This document shows, one piece after another, positions 46,390-58,775 of a stretch of DNA of 64,000 nucleotides (positions are counted from its first letter, which is position 1; the number at the start of each line of letters is the position of its first letter). The translations under genes and the position numbers were made by a program. The stretch covers positions 124,001-188,000 of the forward strand of contig JAMKCH010012384.1 of the NCBI GenBank assembly GCA_023653785.1. The letters run 5' to 3'. The notes under the pieces are model-generated. The model saw only the letters and a list, made by a program, of their open reading frames with translations, was not told the origin of the DNA and made no database searches. The DNA is from Ophioderma brevispina (lineage: Eukaryota; Echinodermata; Ophiuroidea; Amphilepidida; Ophiodermatidae).

Positions 46390-47367
46390 GAATTGTTGAA
46401 CTTTATTCAAGATATTATGATTACTACACAAGACAAATTACAGACAAAACATTTGTGTTGGTTTCATTTTATGACAAACTTTACTGCAAAACTCCAGTGA
46501 ACAATTAAAAACATCTATTGGCATTTACAAATAACACACTACTGCGGAACGACCAATATTTACAATATTATAATGCCACGTGTTGACCATGTGGAATTTC
46601 TCATAAGCTATGAATAAATTTGCCGTCTAAGTAAAAAGGACTCCGTAGTACTCATTCTCAAAATTTTTATTTTCCCAAAACAAAACTACATAAGTTATGA
46701 CAGTCTGATTAATATTGTTGGACAGCAACGAACAATATTGGACATATGGGGACTGAATGGCGAGGAGGACGATCGCACATCAATTTGTGATGCGTAATTT
46801 GTCAAAGTATGCGCTGAACCTCCACATAGCAAGTTGCACTTACACATGCGTATCTCCTGTCCAAGTAATTTTAATCCTACTGTAAAAGACCCTACAGAGC
46901 TTACACAGAAAATACGCTGCTTGCATTGTAATTCACAGCCCAAAACAAAGTTTGGTTATCCTCCACCAAACAATCTGAAATTGAACAACAAACAAAAAAC
47001 CAATAAAGACCTAATGTTTTAAATGTCAGGCTTTGGTGGGGGTTGATTTGTATGTATTTGTGTGTGTATGTAAGGGGGTGAGAGTTTTTTCCCCGTCAAA
47101 CATGGACACATGCGTGACTTTTCACTAAAAATTTTCTGAGGTCCATGGTTGACAGATGGTGCCAGAGAGTTGGGAAAACTGTGAAAAAACCAATAGGAGG
47201 GGTGTTCTGTAGTCTGCAGTCTACAGTCAGGTCCAAGGTCCTCCAAGAAAAGTCTAATCTCTGTGTGTGAGTCCGGTTTTGGCAGTTGACTTACAGTTGT
47301 GTGTATCATCGGTTCTGCAGTGTAAATTCAGATCCTATACACATGTCCTTGGTCATTGGTTAAAGTG

Positions 47368-47480
47368 AGTAGTGTGTGTGTGTGAGTATGTTTTAAATTA
47401 TAATTACATAGTTGAGAAGTTATCAGTAAGAGTGTGTGTTTTAAATCATAACGAGATATCTGATAAGTTATCAGTGAGTT
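47368..47480 (+). repeat. GT-rich direct duplication
   Basis: AGTGTGTGTG...TTTTAAATTATAA...GAAGTTATCAGTAAG is followed by a second copy GTGTGTGTTTTAAATCATAA...AAGTTATCAGTGAG, period about 60 bp. Confidence 0.6.
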
Positions 47481-50397
47481 TATACAATAACCTTCAACTC
47501 TTTGGCAATGAGAAAAGGAAACCTCCTACAGGCCCAACAACTTCAAATCTTACAAAATAATTTTATTTGGTATGAGGTTTTTTTGTTCGGATCCATACCC
47601 AATACTGAAATGAAAGAAATGGTTTTATTAGATTTCTTGCCTGCTTTAATCACAAATCAAAGTAATTCTAATAATTAGATATAGGCAAGTGATATGGCTT
47701 AATATAAGAATGTAAATTGGTGGGTAAACCAAACATTTTGTTTTGCCCAATGAAAGACAGATATTACATCCGTACTGCACTTGTACATATTACCTTTTTA
47801 TCCCCGGTATATTCTGCATAGATTATAATACAAAAGCTATCTTAGAAACAATTTTTGAAAGTGAAAAATGCTGATCTCTGAGAAACCATAGCCACCTCAA
47901 AGGGTTAAACATTTCTCGCTTTAAAGACATAGTCCACAATTGTCATTTTCACGATCAAGATATCAATAGTTTTTCATTGATTGAAAAGGTTTAGTATTTG
48001 CTAATTTATTTTGAGTACCATCTTTTTTTCTGCTGCAAACCGTTTTTTTTTTATTTTCTTTATGCATTTAAATGTTAAATGAGTTTTAATTACATTAAAG
48101 TACATGCTTTTAATTTGTTGTGGTTTCTGCAAACAAGTGAAAAGTAGATGTAAAAGTCTCCCAAAAATATTTAATGCATCATGGTTAACTGGTTGAAACC
48201 TTTGAAATCAAAACCAAAGAAATTGTATCAAAGCAAAAATTACTTTGCAAGAAATGTTGGATTATCCCTTTGTTGTGTCTGCAATAAATGCAGTTGCCTC
48301 TTGTGATTCAGAACTTTTTCCAAATGTTAAAAATGCTAAGTCTTTGGTCAGTGGGTCCTCAGATGGATCCTCGTGGAACACATTCACCAGAGGAACAGTT
48401 CCATGACCCCTTGGCACAGGGAAAAACATTGTCGATTTCAAGATTGTGTTACTGTACATACTTAAAAATATAACATATGACATCTATTGATGGCTTATGT
48501 ACACATATTTTTTATTTCTTTCACATTATGCAAGTTGTAAGACCACCAAACCATTCATCCTTATAACCTGAAAATGACACATCTACAACATGTGAGTGTA
48601 AAGCCGCAACTGTCTAAGCCCTGTATTTTGATGCTCTTCCACAGCTCCATAACTTCAGCCATAGAATGCTACAACTCTACTACAAATGACAATCTATACC
48701 AAGATTTTGTAAGCTATTACTTAATATCTAACACATTGGGTCTATCTTTCACAGACAATATGTTGTTCACCCTTTGTGCTGGCACAATTATATACATCAT
48801 GGTTTACAAACCCAAAAATAGTTGCAAAAAATATATCTCCTTGGGGTCAACACCAGAGGGCATGGTCAAGAAGGCAACTACGGAATCAAGCACCCCGTTT
48901 AAATGACTTTTATGATTTTTTTAAACTAAATTGGATAAATTCTCACCAATTTATTCACCAAATATAAAGCATATTTTTTACTTGACAATTTATTCATTTG
49001 TCAAGAGGCATTTATTACAAAATCAACAAAAATAAAACACCGGTTTTGGGTTGTTTGTAGAATATTTGGATGCTTGCTAAGGTACGCAAATAGCTAAGAC
49101 TGGTGGCTAAATGGTATTTCAAAGGCTTGCTATAATTTCTAAAGTTCTTATTTGAAGATTGAGTATGCTGGTTCACTCATCCAATTCTGCTTGGAAAACA
49201 AACAAAGATCGCAATTCTGAAAACATCTATGTGGCTGTAATCACAAATATTATCACTTTTAGAAAGTTAACTACCAAAAAATCAGAGTACCAACTTCAAA
49301 GCAGCATACTCTTAGAAAATATATTTTGAGCAATAAGCTCAAATCTTTACAATAGCAAATCTTCAGATAATTATGCTTGGATTAGCAAACCTTCAAAATA
49401 GTGGTCTTTTGAAATGGTGAACAGTTCCTACAGGAAAACCTATGAAAGGGTTTATATCTCATACTTAGTTCACCAACAACATATTTGTTATTTTTTCCAT
49501 GACGATTTTTCAAACTATGTGTAAAGATTTGATATGCAAGATTGGTTAACTAGATATTTAACATTTTGCCTTATTAGTATGAAACAGTTAAAAAGAAAAA
49601 TTGAAAGGTATTATTTGTCTCAACAAATAAGCTTGTTATTAGCAACTCGCTTAGTAAAATTAAAAACTTTTTGTAACCATTAAAATTATGTTAAAATTAG
49701 GAGAGATAAAAAATGAGGACAATGCAAAGTTACTGAGATAAAGAAATAAACCTCTCCAACAACTGTGAGTATTGGATAACTAAATATGGAAAGTTTACAG
49801 CAAAACATAAAATTATAAAATTCAAACCTACAGAGTAAGAGCGCTACATATCAAGCAAGGCCTAGAACCACAATTTGCACCATGATTTGATTAAAAGACC
49901 CTCCAAAAAGAAAAAAAATATCAACCCCTGAATTTTATCCATAAAGCTATCAATAATACCTGAGAAGACAAAGCCCGCATACAACAGATTAAGATCAGAA
50001 AGACCACAAAATCTGTGGATTATTCTTAATTTTTTTTCTGGAAAAGTAAAAAGAAAGAGTAATATTCAAAATTTGATCTAAAAATTATTTTAAATATTCA
50101 AAAGAGATATAAATTACATTTCAATACAATGAAACATCATGCAGTTTGTAGAAAATTGTCACAATAATTGTTACATATAATACGAGATTTTGTACGAACA
50201 TGTGCATGCAAATTTAAGGAAAAGTTTGGTTTTTTTAGTAAATACTTAAAGAAATTCTGTCATTCTCATTGCTTGAAGCTTTGGTTTATAACCACATTTA
50301 AGAGAGAAAACACTTGAAACTTATAAACATTGCTTTATCTTCACTATTTTGCATGTTTTGACCAATACTGCTTGCACTGTTTTTAACTTTGTTCTCA

Positions 50398-50780
50398 AAC
50401 CCCAGGTCTAAATTCAAGTAGAATCAGAGTTTAAAAAATGACTTATTTCCAAATTAAACCAACTGGTTTTAACTAGGTTCATCTAGATTTTAAAATTAAA
50501 TATCCAGTTTAATCCAGTCTAACTTCAAGCTAAATCCAAAGTTGAAAAAATGTCCAATTTCCAAATTAAACCAACCGGTTGAACTAGTTTAAACTGGGTA
50601 CCCTAGTTGAATCCAGTCCTAAATTCTAGGTGAATCAAAGTTTAAAAAGGTCCAATTTTCATATTAAACAAGCTGGTTGAACTGGTATTTAACTAGGTTC
50701 AGCTAGTTGAAATGTGTCAGATTTCCAAATCAAAACCAGTTGTAAGTTTAACTGGTTTCAACTGGAATTTGAAACCCAGG
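50398..50780 (+). repeat. Degenerate tandem repeat, about 115-bp unit, three copies
   Basis: Each unit contains TCCAATTTCCAAATTAAACC, then AACTGGTTGAACTAG-like and TAGTTGAATCCAGT words, near 50,440, 50,556 and 50,655. AACTGG and CCAGTT words are also frequent, giving short inverted repeats. Confidence 0.7.
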
Positions 50781-51203
50781 CCGGGTTGCATTCATAAGCC
50801 ATAACAAACTTACAGAGCAACATCAAAGGTACTGCATCTCACCAAGGCTATGCATGATGAGGTACAATAATTGTGTTCATGATCTGAACCCCATTTTCGG
50901 CTTCACCGTTGTGTGCACCCAAAACATGCACAATAGTGAAGGAAAAAATAACACTAATAAAGCTATAAAAGGGAACACACATTTGGCCACTCTGCACTGC
51001 ACAAAACCACTACTAAACATTTCATGTTCACATACATTACACAAAATACAGACTTAATATTTTCTACCATATACAACATAAATTGAGTGATAAATTTACA
51101 CACTCACATTGGAATGAGCAATACAAACACAGGGCATAGCTTAAAATGTTACAATGCAAGAATGTGCGGGATCTACATAAACGAGGCTGAAATTGATCCA
51201 ATG

Positions 51204-51245
51204 GTGCCTAGACTAAGGTGCCTAGACTAAGGTGCCTAGACTAAG
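51204..51245 (+). repeat. 14-bp tandem repeat, three exact copies
   Basis: GTGCCTAGACTAAG is repeated three times without change. Confidence 0.95.
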
Positions 51246-52337
51246 GTAGAGTAATTTAACTACCAGAAAAATTGTGAGTGAAAATCTTATCAAGAAGACT
51301 TTGACACTACATGACAGATCCAAATTCAACAAAAGCCTACAGATATTACAGATAGAAAATGATCTTGTATCAGAAAACATTTGTGCTAGCCACTCTGAAA
51401 CCAATTAGTCATGTCTGAAGATTTGCATAGGATTTTTATTTGGATTATAATTCCAAAAAAGTCAATATACTTCAAAATTTGCAGGAATAGCTTAAAAATG
51501 AAGGATAAGTCTGTAGATCCGCATTTTTTCCAAATGAAGAATTGACAGAAAGGAAGAAAATGGCAGTGTTCAAAGAATGAATCTCCATTCAATTATGTAC
51601 TGTAGTAAATGTCCGTATGGACAGCAATGACTAAAATATTCAATTTTGTCCTTTTTTATGTTGCTTCTCCTCTATCATTTGCAGGGCATGTTAGGTGTAC
51701 TTGTTGGCAGAAATGCAAAAAAAAGTTTTTGATGATTTTTTTGGTTTTCTGATTTAGCAAATCACTGATAGTGCCTTTGACATTGTCAATTTGACTTTTT
51801 GGCCACATCTGCATTATTATTATATTATGCAGATAGACAAAATGGAGATTAGGTTCCAAGACCTGGTACTCAATCCACACATCCTTGCATTAAAATCAGC
51901 CTTAAAAGCAGTCGTAAATTTTTGGTAATCAGTTGACCTCCAAGCACTACTTGAGTGCAATTACATGGATTTTATTCCCAAAATTGTAAACATTTTTTGC
52001 TACACCCTGTGAAAGGGAATGTCAGAGGTCTAAACACATGGAAATTACACTAACAACACGCTTCTCAAAATATGTAAACTTTACAAGCTTCCCATAGAGG
52101 AGGAATTGGGAACTGCACCATAGTACCCCACCCAAACTTAAAATTGTTCCCTTTTTTTGGTTGATTTTGTAAATTTAAGTACAAAATAATGGGAAAATGA
52201 TAACAACGGCAGTCAACATACAACGATCAACATACCAAATTTGGGGCAATAGACATGTTTTCTAAATTAATATGGATCAGGTAATATTTGATTATTTTTT
52301 GTTTGTTTCTTGGCCTTTCAAAGAGATTTTGATGAAT

Positions 52338-52527
52338 GTGCACAGACCGGCATGTGCTATGCACACAGAGGACATGTGCTATGCACACAGAGTACATGTG
52401 CATCACACAGACTACAAGTGCATTACATACAGTACACATGCATCACAGAGTACATGTGCATCACACAAGCGTACACGTGCATCACACAAGGGTACACGTG
52501 CATCACACAAGCGTACACGTGAATCGG
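52338..52527 (+). repeat. Minisatellite, about 21-bp unit
   Basis: About eight units of the form (A/G)TACA(T/C)GTGCATCACACA(A/G)(G/A). The last three (from about 52,450) are most alike, with TACACGTGCATCACACAAGC/G. It lies in the presumed Piezo 3' UTR. Histidine/valine repeats read from it are artefacts. Confidence 0.85.
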
Positions 52528-52653
52528 ACCATCACACAGTGCAGATGCATTGTGCAGACTACACTGTGCGATACGGCTCTTAGCCTCTTTGTGTTGCATC
52601 CATCTCATTGTCTTAATTTAGTCCTCAATGTGCCACGCCAATTAGGTATTGAT

Positions 52654-52910
52654 CAGGCCCGTACGCAGGGGGTGCGGTCGCACCCCCCCAAATTCCACAA
52701 AAGGGGAAAAGGTCCACTTTTTGCCGACTTTTTTGATAAAAAGGTCCAAAATTTAGAGAAAATATGACGAAAAAGTCCACTTTTTGGTGATGAGATGTTC
52801 AAAACATCCAAAAATGGACCATTTTAGGGGGTTAGGTCCATTTTTCCAAAAAAAGGTCCACTTTTTCGAAGACCCGCACCCCCCGTAAATAAATCCTGCG
52901 TACGGCCCTG
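52654..52910. mobile_element. hAT-type MITE, 257 bp, exact 8-bp duplication
   Basis: The ends are CAGGCCCGTACGCAGG and, inverted, CAGGGCCGTACGCAGG, continuing into GGGTGCGG. GTATTGAT is duplicated at 52,646-52,653 and 52,911-52,918. Inside are repeated GGTCCACTTTTT and its relatives. No protein. Confidence 0.9.
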
Positions 52911-53264
52911 GTATTGATCAATCTAGAATAATAATCCAATTTTTTGTAGCAGTGTAACATAAAAATGCAACCAATTTGTAATATTTAATACCATAGGTTT
53001 ACTTGTGTAATTGGCAGTGTTGCCATATTCTCTATCACACAATGGAGCCCAATTAACACTTTTTATCTCATCTTGCTGCACCAACTAGTTGTACAGCTAG
53101 CAAAACATCCTGTTATAGAACCTGTCGTAAATGTTGTAGCAATGTCCAAACGTGTGCACTATCAAAACACAGATCCAACCCAGAGGGTGTTTTGAATCAA
53201 TCCCATGATGCATTGCAATGTGCCTATACCATACTGTACTAAACACATGTCAGTACTTACGGAT

Positions 53265-53554
53265 AAAAATGCAAATGGTGCTCCCGCAGGCGGAGTGCCC
53301 ATCTCTCTGTCATTGGCTTTTGGGCCAGACTCCCTCATATAATGTTGCTGTGGGGGTTCGCCACTCCTCCCGCACAGCGAGTCTGTTTTGCATTCCCAGC
53401 ATATGCTGGTACCCATTTATACTCCTGGGTGGAGAGAGGCGAGCGAGGTAAAGTGCCTTGCCCAAGTGCACAACACATTGGCGACAGCGGGGCTCAAACC
53501 CACAACCTTATGCTTATGAGGCGAGCGCTGATCCACTGCACCACATGTGCCCCA
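53265..53554 (-). mobile_element. tRNA-derived SINE, copy 2 (uninterrupted)
   Basis: Same family as 24,196-24,629, without the nested MITE. The head (right end) is GGGGCACATGTGGTGCAGTG with CCTCATAAGC and GGTTGTGGGTTTGAGC. The 8-bp duplication GATAAAAA flanks it (53,262-53,269, overlapping the tail, and 53,556-53,563). It supplies the reference for the empty MITE site. Confidence 0.9.
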
Positions 53555-53964
53555 CGATAAAAAGTGTTCCAAAGGTTTAAGAACCACAAGACATTTCATG
53601 ATCATGATAAAAATTCCCTATTCCCCCCTACAATGCTTTGTGGGCTAAAATGAGCTAAAAAGTTAAGGTTTTTATGTGTTAAGAATATGATTTTTGTGGG
53701 ATCACATGATCCTATTGAGGTGAAATTTCCCAAAACTGGTGCATTGTGGGATTGACTCAATACACCCTTTCTGATATACAGACAACAAACGCATTACTGT
53801 TGCTTCTTTTTTACTCTAAATATAAAAAGATTACATCCAAGTTACAAAATGTGATGTGTAGTGTAGAAAACATTTGGTAAATCTTTCATAGTCCCGCTCA
53901 AATTTGGTGAACCGAAAATTGTACGTGTCACATAGGCTTGTAGAGCACATTTTCAGACAACTCT

Positions 53965-54216
53965 TTAGTCTCTCTTGAATTTCGTAAACTGTATGAGCGT
54001 CTCCGGAGACCGATATAAGAATATCAGCTTGGCCATAAGGTCTTCTTCCAGTTCCATTTCTCCGCATTCTCGCACCAGATAGATGTCCAGGCAGAGCTTG
54101 AGGATGCGGTCCACGTTGGGAAACTCGGTGAACATGATGGTAAAGGAAACTCCGCTGAACATCATGCGCACGAATTTACCGACCACGAGACCAGGGATAT
54201 GTACAGGCCAATGATG
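53965..54216 (-). CDS. Piezo mechanosensitive channel, last coding exon
   Basis: Piezo proteins form trimeric plasma-membrane cation channels opened by membrane tension. This exon encodes the last transmembrane helix and the cytosolic C-terminus that lines the inner pore. The sequence reads SIIGLYISLV (last helix), then VVGKFVRMMFSG, FTEFPNVDRILKLCLDIYLV, RECGEMELEEDLMAKLIFLY and RSPETLIQ, then a stop. The block from IMF to SPETLI matches the most conserved end of the family. Start: TTTCATGTCAG (54,227-54,217) is a plausible splice acceptor just before the SIIGLY codons. One base is missing near 54,189, between LV and VVGKF, which breaks the frame; the family expects LVLVVGKF there, and a single extra C would restore it. 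In so conserved an exon a sequencing or assembly error is likely. Upstream exons were not found in the window. Confidence 0.9.
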   Translation of the reverse strand, partial: HHWPVHIPGLVVGKFVRMMFSGVSFTIMFTEFPNVDRILKLCLDIYLVRECGEMELEEDLMAKLIFLYRSPETLIQFTKFKRD

Positions 54217-54294
54217 CTGACATGAAATACCCAAAGCATCTTTCATGTAGGTATAGCACTTTTTATTCGCTGCATTAAATTTTGTGAATAGCTT

Positions 54295-54770
54295 AAAGGT
54301 GGTTGTTCCGATTTATGTGTATTGTGTTCTCTACTTGATATGAGAGCCTGGCACTTGATCATACACCCCATCAAGTACCGTGGGAAATAAACTTTTGCGG
54401 TTTTGATGGTAGAACGCAATAGGCCGCGTTGGCAAGCCCTATTCAATACTGTGCTAATATTGATGGTTAACCACTAAAACGGCGGTTTTTTGTTTATCTC
54501 TTGAGAATGAAATGGACTTGAGGGCTCAAATTTTATCAGGACGACAATGAGAAAAAATGGCCTTTCATCTGATATCAAAATCGATACTACTTCCGGGTAA
54601 ACCAGGGGGGGTCCCAAAGACAATCGGAACACGCACCTTTAAGTTACTAGTGAGAAAAATTGCTACATCCCCCTTGCGGACCCAAGTCCCCATTACTGGA
54701 AAAGAAATGGTTCTCTTATCCAAGATTTGACCCCTTAAAAATTTATAAAAAAATAACATTTTGGTCAAAA
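54295..54770. repeat. Probable relative of the TTAA-flanked element at 56,470
   Basis: It begins TTAAAGGTGGTTGTTCCGAT and contains ACTTCCGGGTAAACCAGGGG (about 54,589), parallel to TTAAAGGGGGATGACCCGAT and ACTTCCGGTAAACACTGGGG in the second element. No clear right end. Confidence 0.45.
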
Positions 54771-55682
54771 TAAACGTTAATGATGCCTAGTCTTACGCTC
54801 TTTAAAAAGTACAGCGTCCACCCAACGCATGTGTCGTCTGCCGTCACACTTTGTGAATGGGGACAAAGGTCACATGAGGTCCACCGAGGTCACAATAGGT
54901 CACCAACACATGAGTCAGACACTACCCCAAGGACCATGTGTATCCAATAGTGCATTTCTATTGAACAGACAGTATTTATCCAGATAAAAATGTATCCGGT
55001 TGATACTGAGAATAGCCAATAATGCGAAGTTTCTATTGAGCAACGTTTTCCGGATAATGTGACCGATCGTCATGGACTGTGATTTTACCAGCTAAAGGTC
55101 ATCTGCACAAGTCAACCACGTTGTATTGTGGGTTGTGACCTCGCCGAACTGCCACCCAAAATTCGCTAAATATATCCCTCTCCCCATACAGAAATTAACA
55201 CTTTAGTTGCGTTGCCTCTGTTGTCCAAACAAACACTGGAGCTTAAGAAATTTTGGGATTGTGTCAACATATCTCAAATATATGAATTATATTGTAAGGC
55301 AAGATTAAAAAGTCAAAGGACACTTTCTTCATTAAGCTTAACTTTGGAATCAAACTGAAAAGATGTCTTTTCAATTGCAAAAGGAATCAAGTTTGGAATA
55401 CTACAATGGATCACATATACTTACCCATAACTTGAAAGTGGTGCAAACAGCTCAGACGCGACCCTCTCAATTACAAAATGTGATAATAGTGAGTGTTGGT
55501 TCAAAAGTACTGCCACCTTTAGCTTCAGAGACTGTCCACCCATTTCGGATTCCGTTCCCTCTAGTTGTTCTACTTCGCCTCTTGTAAGAAGAATACCCAT
55601 GTTGCTATAGTCCTTCTCACCCTCTATAATTTGAAGTGCAATTTGATAAAATAATTTCAATTTCCCTCTACTGATTGAAGTT

Positions 55683-55722
55683 TTACTATTACTATTACTA
55701 CTACTACTACTACTACTACTCC
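55683..55722 (+). repeat. (TAC)n microsatellite
   Basis: ACTATT imperfect units are followed by about nine TAC/ACT units. Confidence 0.9.
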
Positions 55723-55789
55723 TCCAGATATATTATACAAATATAGACTGCTATGATATCCAAGGAAATTGAGGTTTGACCTGGACAAC

Positions 55790-55930
55790 TTGCTATCCAA
55801 AGGTTTTTTTTGGCACAATGCATTTTGCTAGGTACCTAAAATGATATTCTAAAAGTCCGAGGAAATCGAGTTGCAGAAATATGCCTAATTTGCATAAATT
55901 CAAATGGCCCGCCATTTTGATAGATTTTTT
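55790..55930. repeat. Dispersed repeat, left copy (inverted mate 58,490-58,660)
   Basis: CTAAAAGTCCGAG, GCAGAAATATG, CTAATTTGCATAAATTCAAA and GGCC...GCC blocks are found in reverse complement at 58,490-58,590, and ATGCATTTTG/ACAATGCATT blocks further out. Together they form a widely spaced inverted pair. Confidence 0.65.
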
Positions 55931-56112
55931 GTTAATATCTCTCGAGTTCTGATAATCGTAGCAGATAATTTTCGGTACCTCTACCATGTTTTCAAGGTCT
56001 GTGAACACAATTATAACAGTACTAATAGCATAGGATGTTTGGTTTTTTGGGCTTATTTGCATAATCCAAAATGTGCCGCCATTTTGATAGATTTTTGTCC
56101 ACATCTCGAAAA
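55903..56112 (+). repeat. Direct repeat around GCCATTTTGATAGATTTT
   Basis: GCCATTTTGATAGATTTTTTG (55,911) and GCCATTTTGATAGATTTTTG (56,080) are each followed by a TCTCGA(G/A)(T/A) segment, about 170 bp apart. GCCATTTTG also ends motifs in the inverted repeat at 23,930-25,822. Confidence 0.65.
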
Positions 56113-56469
56113 CTGATCCCAAAGGAAGTCTATATTGTGTCGCTCCACATAATTTTGAGATCAATTATTGCAATGTGATTGCATCATGTGATTGATGAGA
56201 CACCTTCTTCCTTTAATTACATAAATCAAAAATGGACAAGCCAAGCAAAGCCAATGGTAATATTGGGACAATAATGATACGTCTTAAGATTCGTGGCAAT
56301 TTTTAATTTGCCAATATTATTGCACCAATATTAGTAAGAATAAACAAACAACTGAACAATATATTGTCCGTTTCATATACCAGTCTTAACATTAGAATCA
56401 TCTCCTGCTTCAAGATCAAGTTTTCCAGAGTTGGAAGAATTGACACAACGTTGTAACCATTAATTTTAA

Positions 56470-56785
56470 AGGGGGATGACCCGATTTAAGTTAATGTACA
56501 AGTTTTCACCCGGATAGAATGGCGTTCACCCCAAAACCCCATTCTGTACAGTTTCTCTCCAATAATTCAACCCATTTTGATGTGAGAGGATGAAACGTGA
56601 TTTTGTACTGTACTGTTGTAAAATCAATATTCCGCTCATAACATCCCAACCAAATATCCTTTAGCCCTAAGATTTCACAGCGTAAATGAGAAAAATAGCT
56701 TTCTACATAGACCAAACTTTTTGACCACTTCCGGTAAACACTGGGGGTTCTGCGGGACGTGCTATATCACTTCGACTATGGCCCT
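56470..56785. mobile_element. TTAA-flanked MITE, 316 bp
   Basis: TTAA is present at both edges (56,466-56,469 and 56,786-56,789). The ends are AGGGGGATGAC and, inverted, AGGGCCATAGTC. TTAA duplication is the hallmark of piggyBac-type insertion, but the inverted ends are short and imperfect, so this is tentative. Confidence 0.5.
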
Positions 56786-58489
56786 TTAATTCTAATCTCC
56801 ATATAGCAACTTTATCAATAATTACGGTATTGTTTAACCTTCTTCTAATGGTTATTTGGTAACATGTCTAACCAGCGTGGGGGGGGGGTTGAAATGTAAC
56901 TCATATACATTATTTTCCATAACAACCCCCTTTGAACTTGGTTTTGTGCCTTCAGTGGACTATACAGTGATTACCTAATAAGTACCAAATTCCCAGCATC
57001 TTGCTTCTATAATGTCACAATGCAACGGCGCCTTGTAAAGTATAGGAGGCTTCACCATCCCTTCAACTTTGGCGGCTTATCCTTCCCCTGGTAAGGTGGT
57101 GGGTTCGATTTTTTTTTCAATAAAATGGTGCTCAAAGGATATAAAAAAAACCTAGAAATCATTTGCGACACAATCACACATTTTTTTTGCACCAGGAGAA
57201 AAAGTTGCGAGGGTGCAACATAGCCCCAATTGCTTCCATAGCTTTTTAATATAAATCTTAAAACTAGTTTTGCGACATTGCTTAAATCTGTGGGGATTGG
57301 TTGAGTTCCTTAAGTGTGTCTATTTTAAGCCAAAAACATAACGTTTTAAAGGTTCTAAGCTTGGGTACTTGTGTCTGTTCCATTTTCACCATACCGATAG
57401 TCTTTTTAACAATGTTTGGGGTGTCTATAGTCTATAACGGTGAGAGGGTTATGGTTGGGATATCCACCACATGAGGGAAAACTTTTATATCATTTGGAAA
57501 ATATGACAGTCTAATTTGACAATAGTTTGTAATAATCATTGTTTCACTAATTGTGGCCATTTTGCAAATAGAAGTTGCCTTTTTCCATCAAAAATGCCTT
57601 TTCTGAATGCAGTCTTATCAATGTATAGTTAAGTTGATATTGAACCAAATTGAAAATTAAATCTTTCTTGAAAACACTTAATCTATGTTCATTAACCTCA
57701 TAATAAATCTTAGTCCTCCTCTCCTGTCTACCCCTCCTACCTCCTGCTTCATCAAACCTTTCCAAAAAATGGGAACAAGGTAGTAGCAGTCGACACCCCA
57801 AGGGATAGAATTGGATTGAATGGCTGTTAATCAACCAAAAATCACCCTAATACAGATTTTGTGGTATCAAGTTGTTCAAAGCTGATAAACGAACAAATTG
57901 CAATATACTATCACTGCATACTAAGACGTTTCTTACTAAGTAACTGAAAAATCTTTGCCTGGATCGTATAGACAGTAAAGGAAACTTTCCATATTCTGAG
58001 CTGTTTTGTCAGAACAGATTTCAGTAATTCCTTTACTTTTTGGGCCAAATGAAGCAATATAATGAGCTACCAGAAAAAGCCTTTAAAATACAAATGATTT
58101 TTTTCTTTCTGATGTGTCATTTTTTATGTGTTAGACATCTTAACATGTTCTCTATGGTATTTTTGAAAATTGATCAAGAAGTTTTGAATCCACAAATATT
58201 TAAATGATAATTTGTTCATCAGTTGGAGTCCCGTGTCTTTAATAGCTACTTAATATTCATGTTTTCTTTGATAACATAACAATCGGACACCAGAAAATTT
58301 CAACATAACTAATTTTCAAGAAAGTCAAACAAATTGCAGCCATATTGGATTTATTTTTGCAAATAAGGCCTAACCACTCATCTCAACATGTTTATTGCTG
58401 TTTCTTATTGGAGTGTCGTAGACCCCCAAAATATGGTAGAGACACCAGCATTACATCTCACGCACTCGACATGAGTTATGGGCAAAAGG

Positions 58490-58660
58490 GCCTTTGAAAG
58501 GCGGCCATTTTTGAATTTATGCAAATTAGACATATTTCTGCAAAAAACCCCGGCTTTTCTCGGACTTTTAGTATGTCATTTGGATACCTCACAGAAATGC
58601 ATTGTCAGAAAACCTTTGATAGTCAATTAGTTCTAGTTACACAAAAATTTCATTATCTTT
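58490..58660. repeat. Dispersed repeat, right copy (inverted mate 55,790-55,930)
   Basis: See the left copy. It includes GAATTTATGCAAATTAGACA, TCGGACTTTTAGTATGTCAT and GAAATGCATTGTCAG. Confidence 0.65.
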
Positions 58661-58670
58661 CCTGGCCTAT

Positions 58671-58775
58671 GAGGGAGATGTGAGAAATATTGCCCCGGGA
58701 TGATCTTGAGACCAAGGGCCCAACTATCTTCGTTCTCAAGATCAATCAGGGGCAATATTTTCTCGCAATATCCCA
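58671..58775. repeat. Hairpin of about 105 bp
   Basis: The left arm GTGAGAAATATTGCCCC...GATCTTGAGA and the right arm TCTCAAGATC...GGGGCAATATTTTCTC are reverse complements with small gaps; the loop is about 22 bp. It resembles the inner part of a foldback MITE. Confidence 0.8.

Larger units (their letters stand above)
46390..53964 (-). other. Possible long 3' UTR or 3' flank of Piezo
   Basis: This 7.6-kb AT-rich stretch has no coding on the minus strand after the Piezo stop. On the minus strand CTTGAATAAAGTTCAAC (about 46,411-46,395) contains a canonical AATAAA and is a candidate poly(A) signal; the next TTTATT boxes upstream (48,950, 49,000, 51,970) are alternatives. Whether transcription runs this far is inference. 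The stretch holds tandem repeats (50,398, 51,204, 52,338), a hAT MITE and a SINE. Confidence 0.3.

Noticed and set aside
48262..48483. 73-codon open frame, minus strand, with plausible composition
   Set aside because: No known domain, no supporting splice context, and it lies in the presumed Piezo 3' UTR.
52336..52767. 143-codon His/Val/Thr-repeat open frame
   Set aside because: Translation of the 21-bp minisatellite and then of a hAT MITE.
54565..54768. 67-codon open frame, minus strand, upstream of the Piezo exon
   Set aside because: It does not resemble any Piezo segment and overlaps a repeat related to 56,470-56,785.
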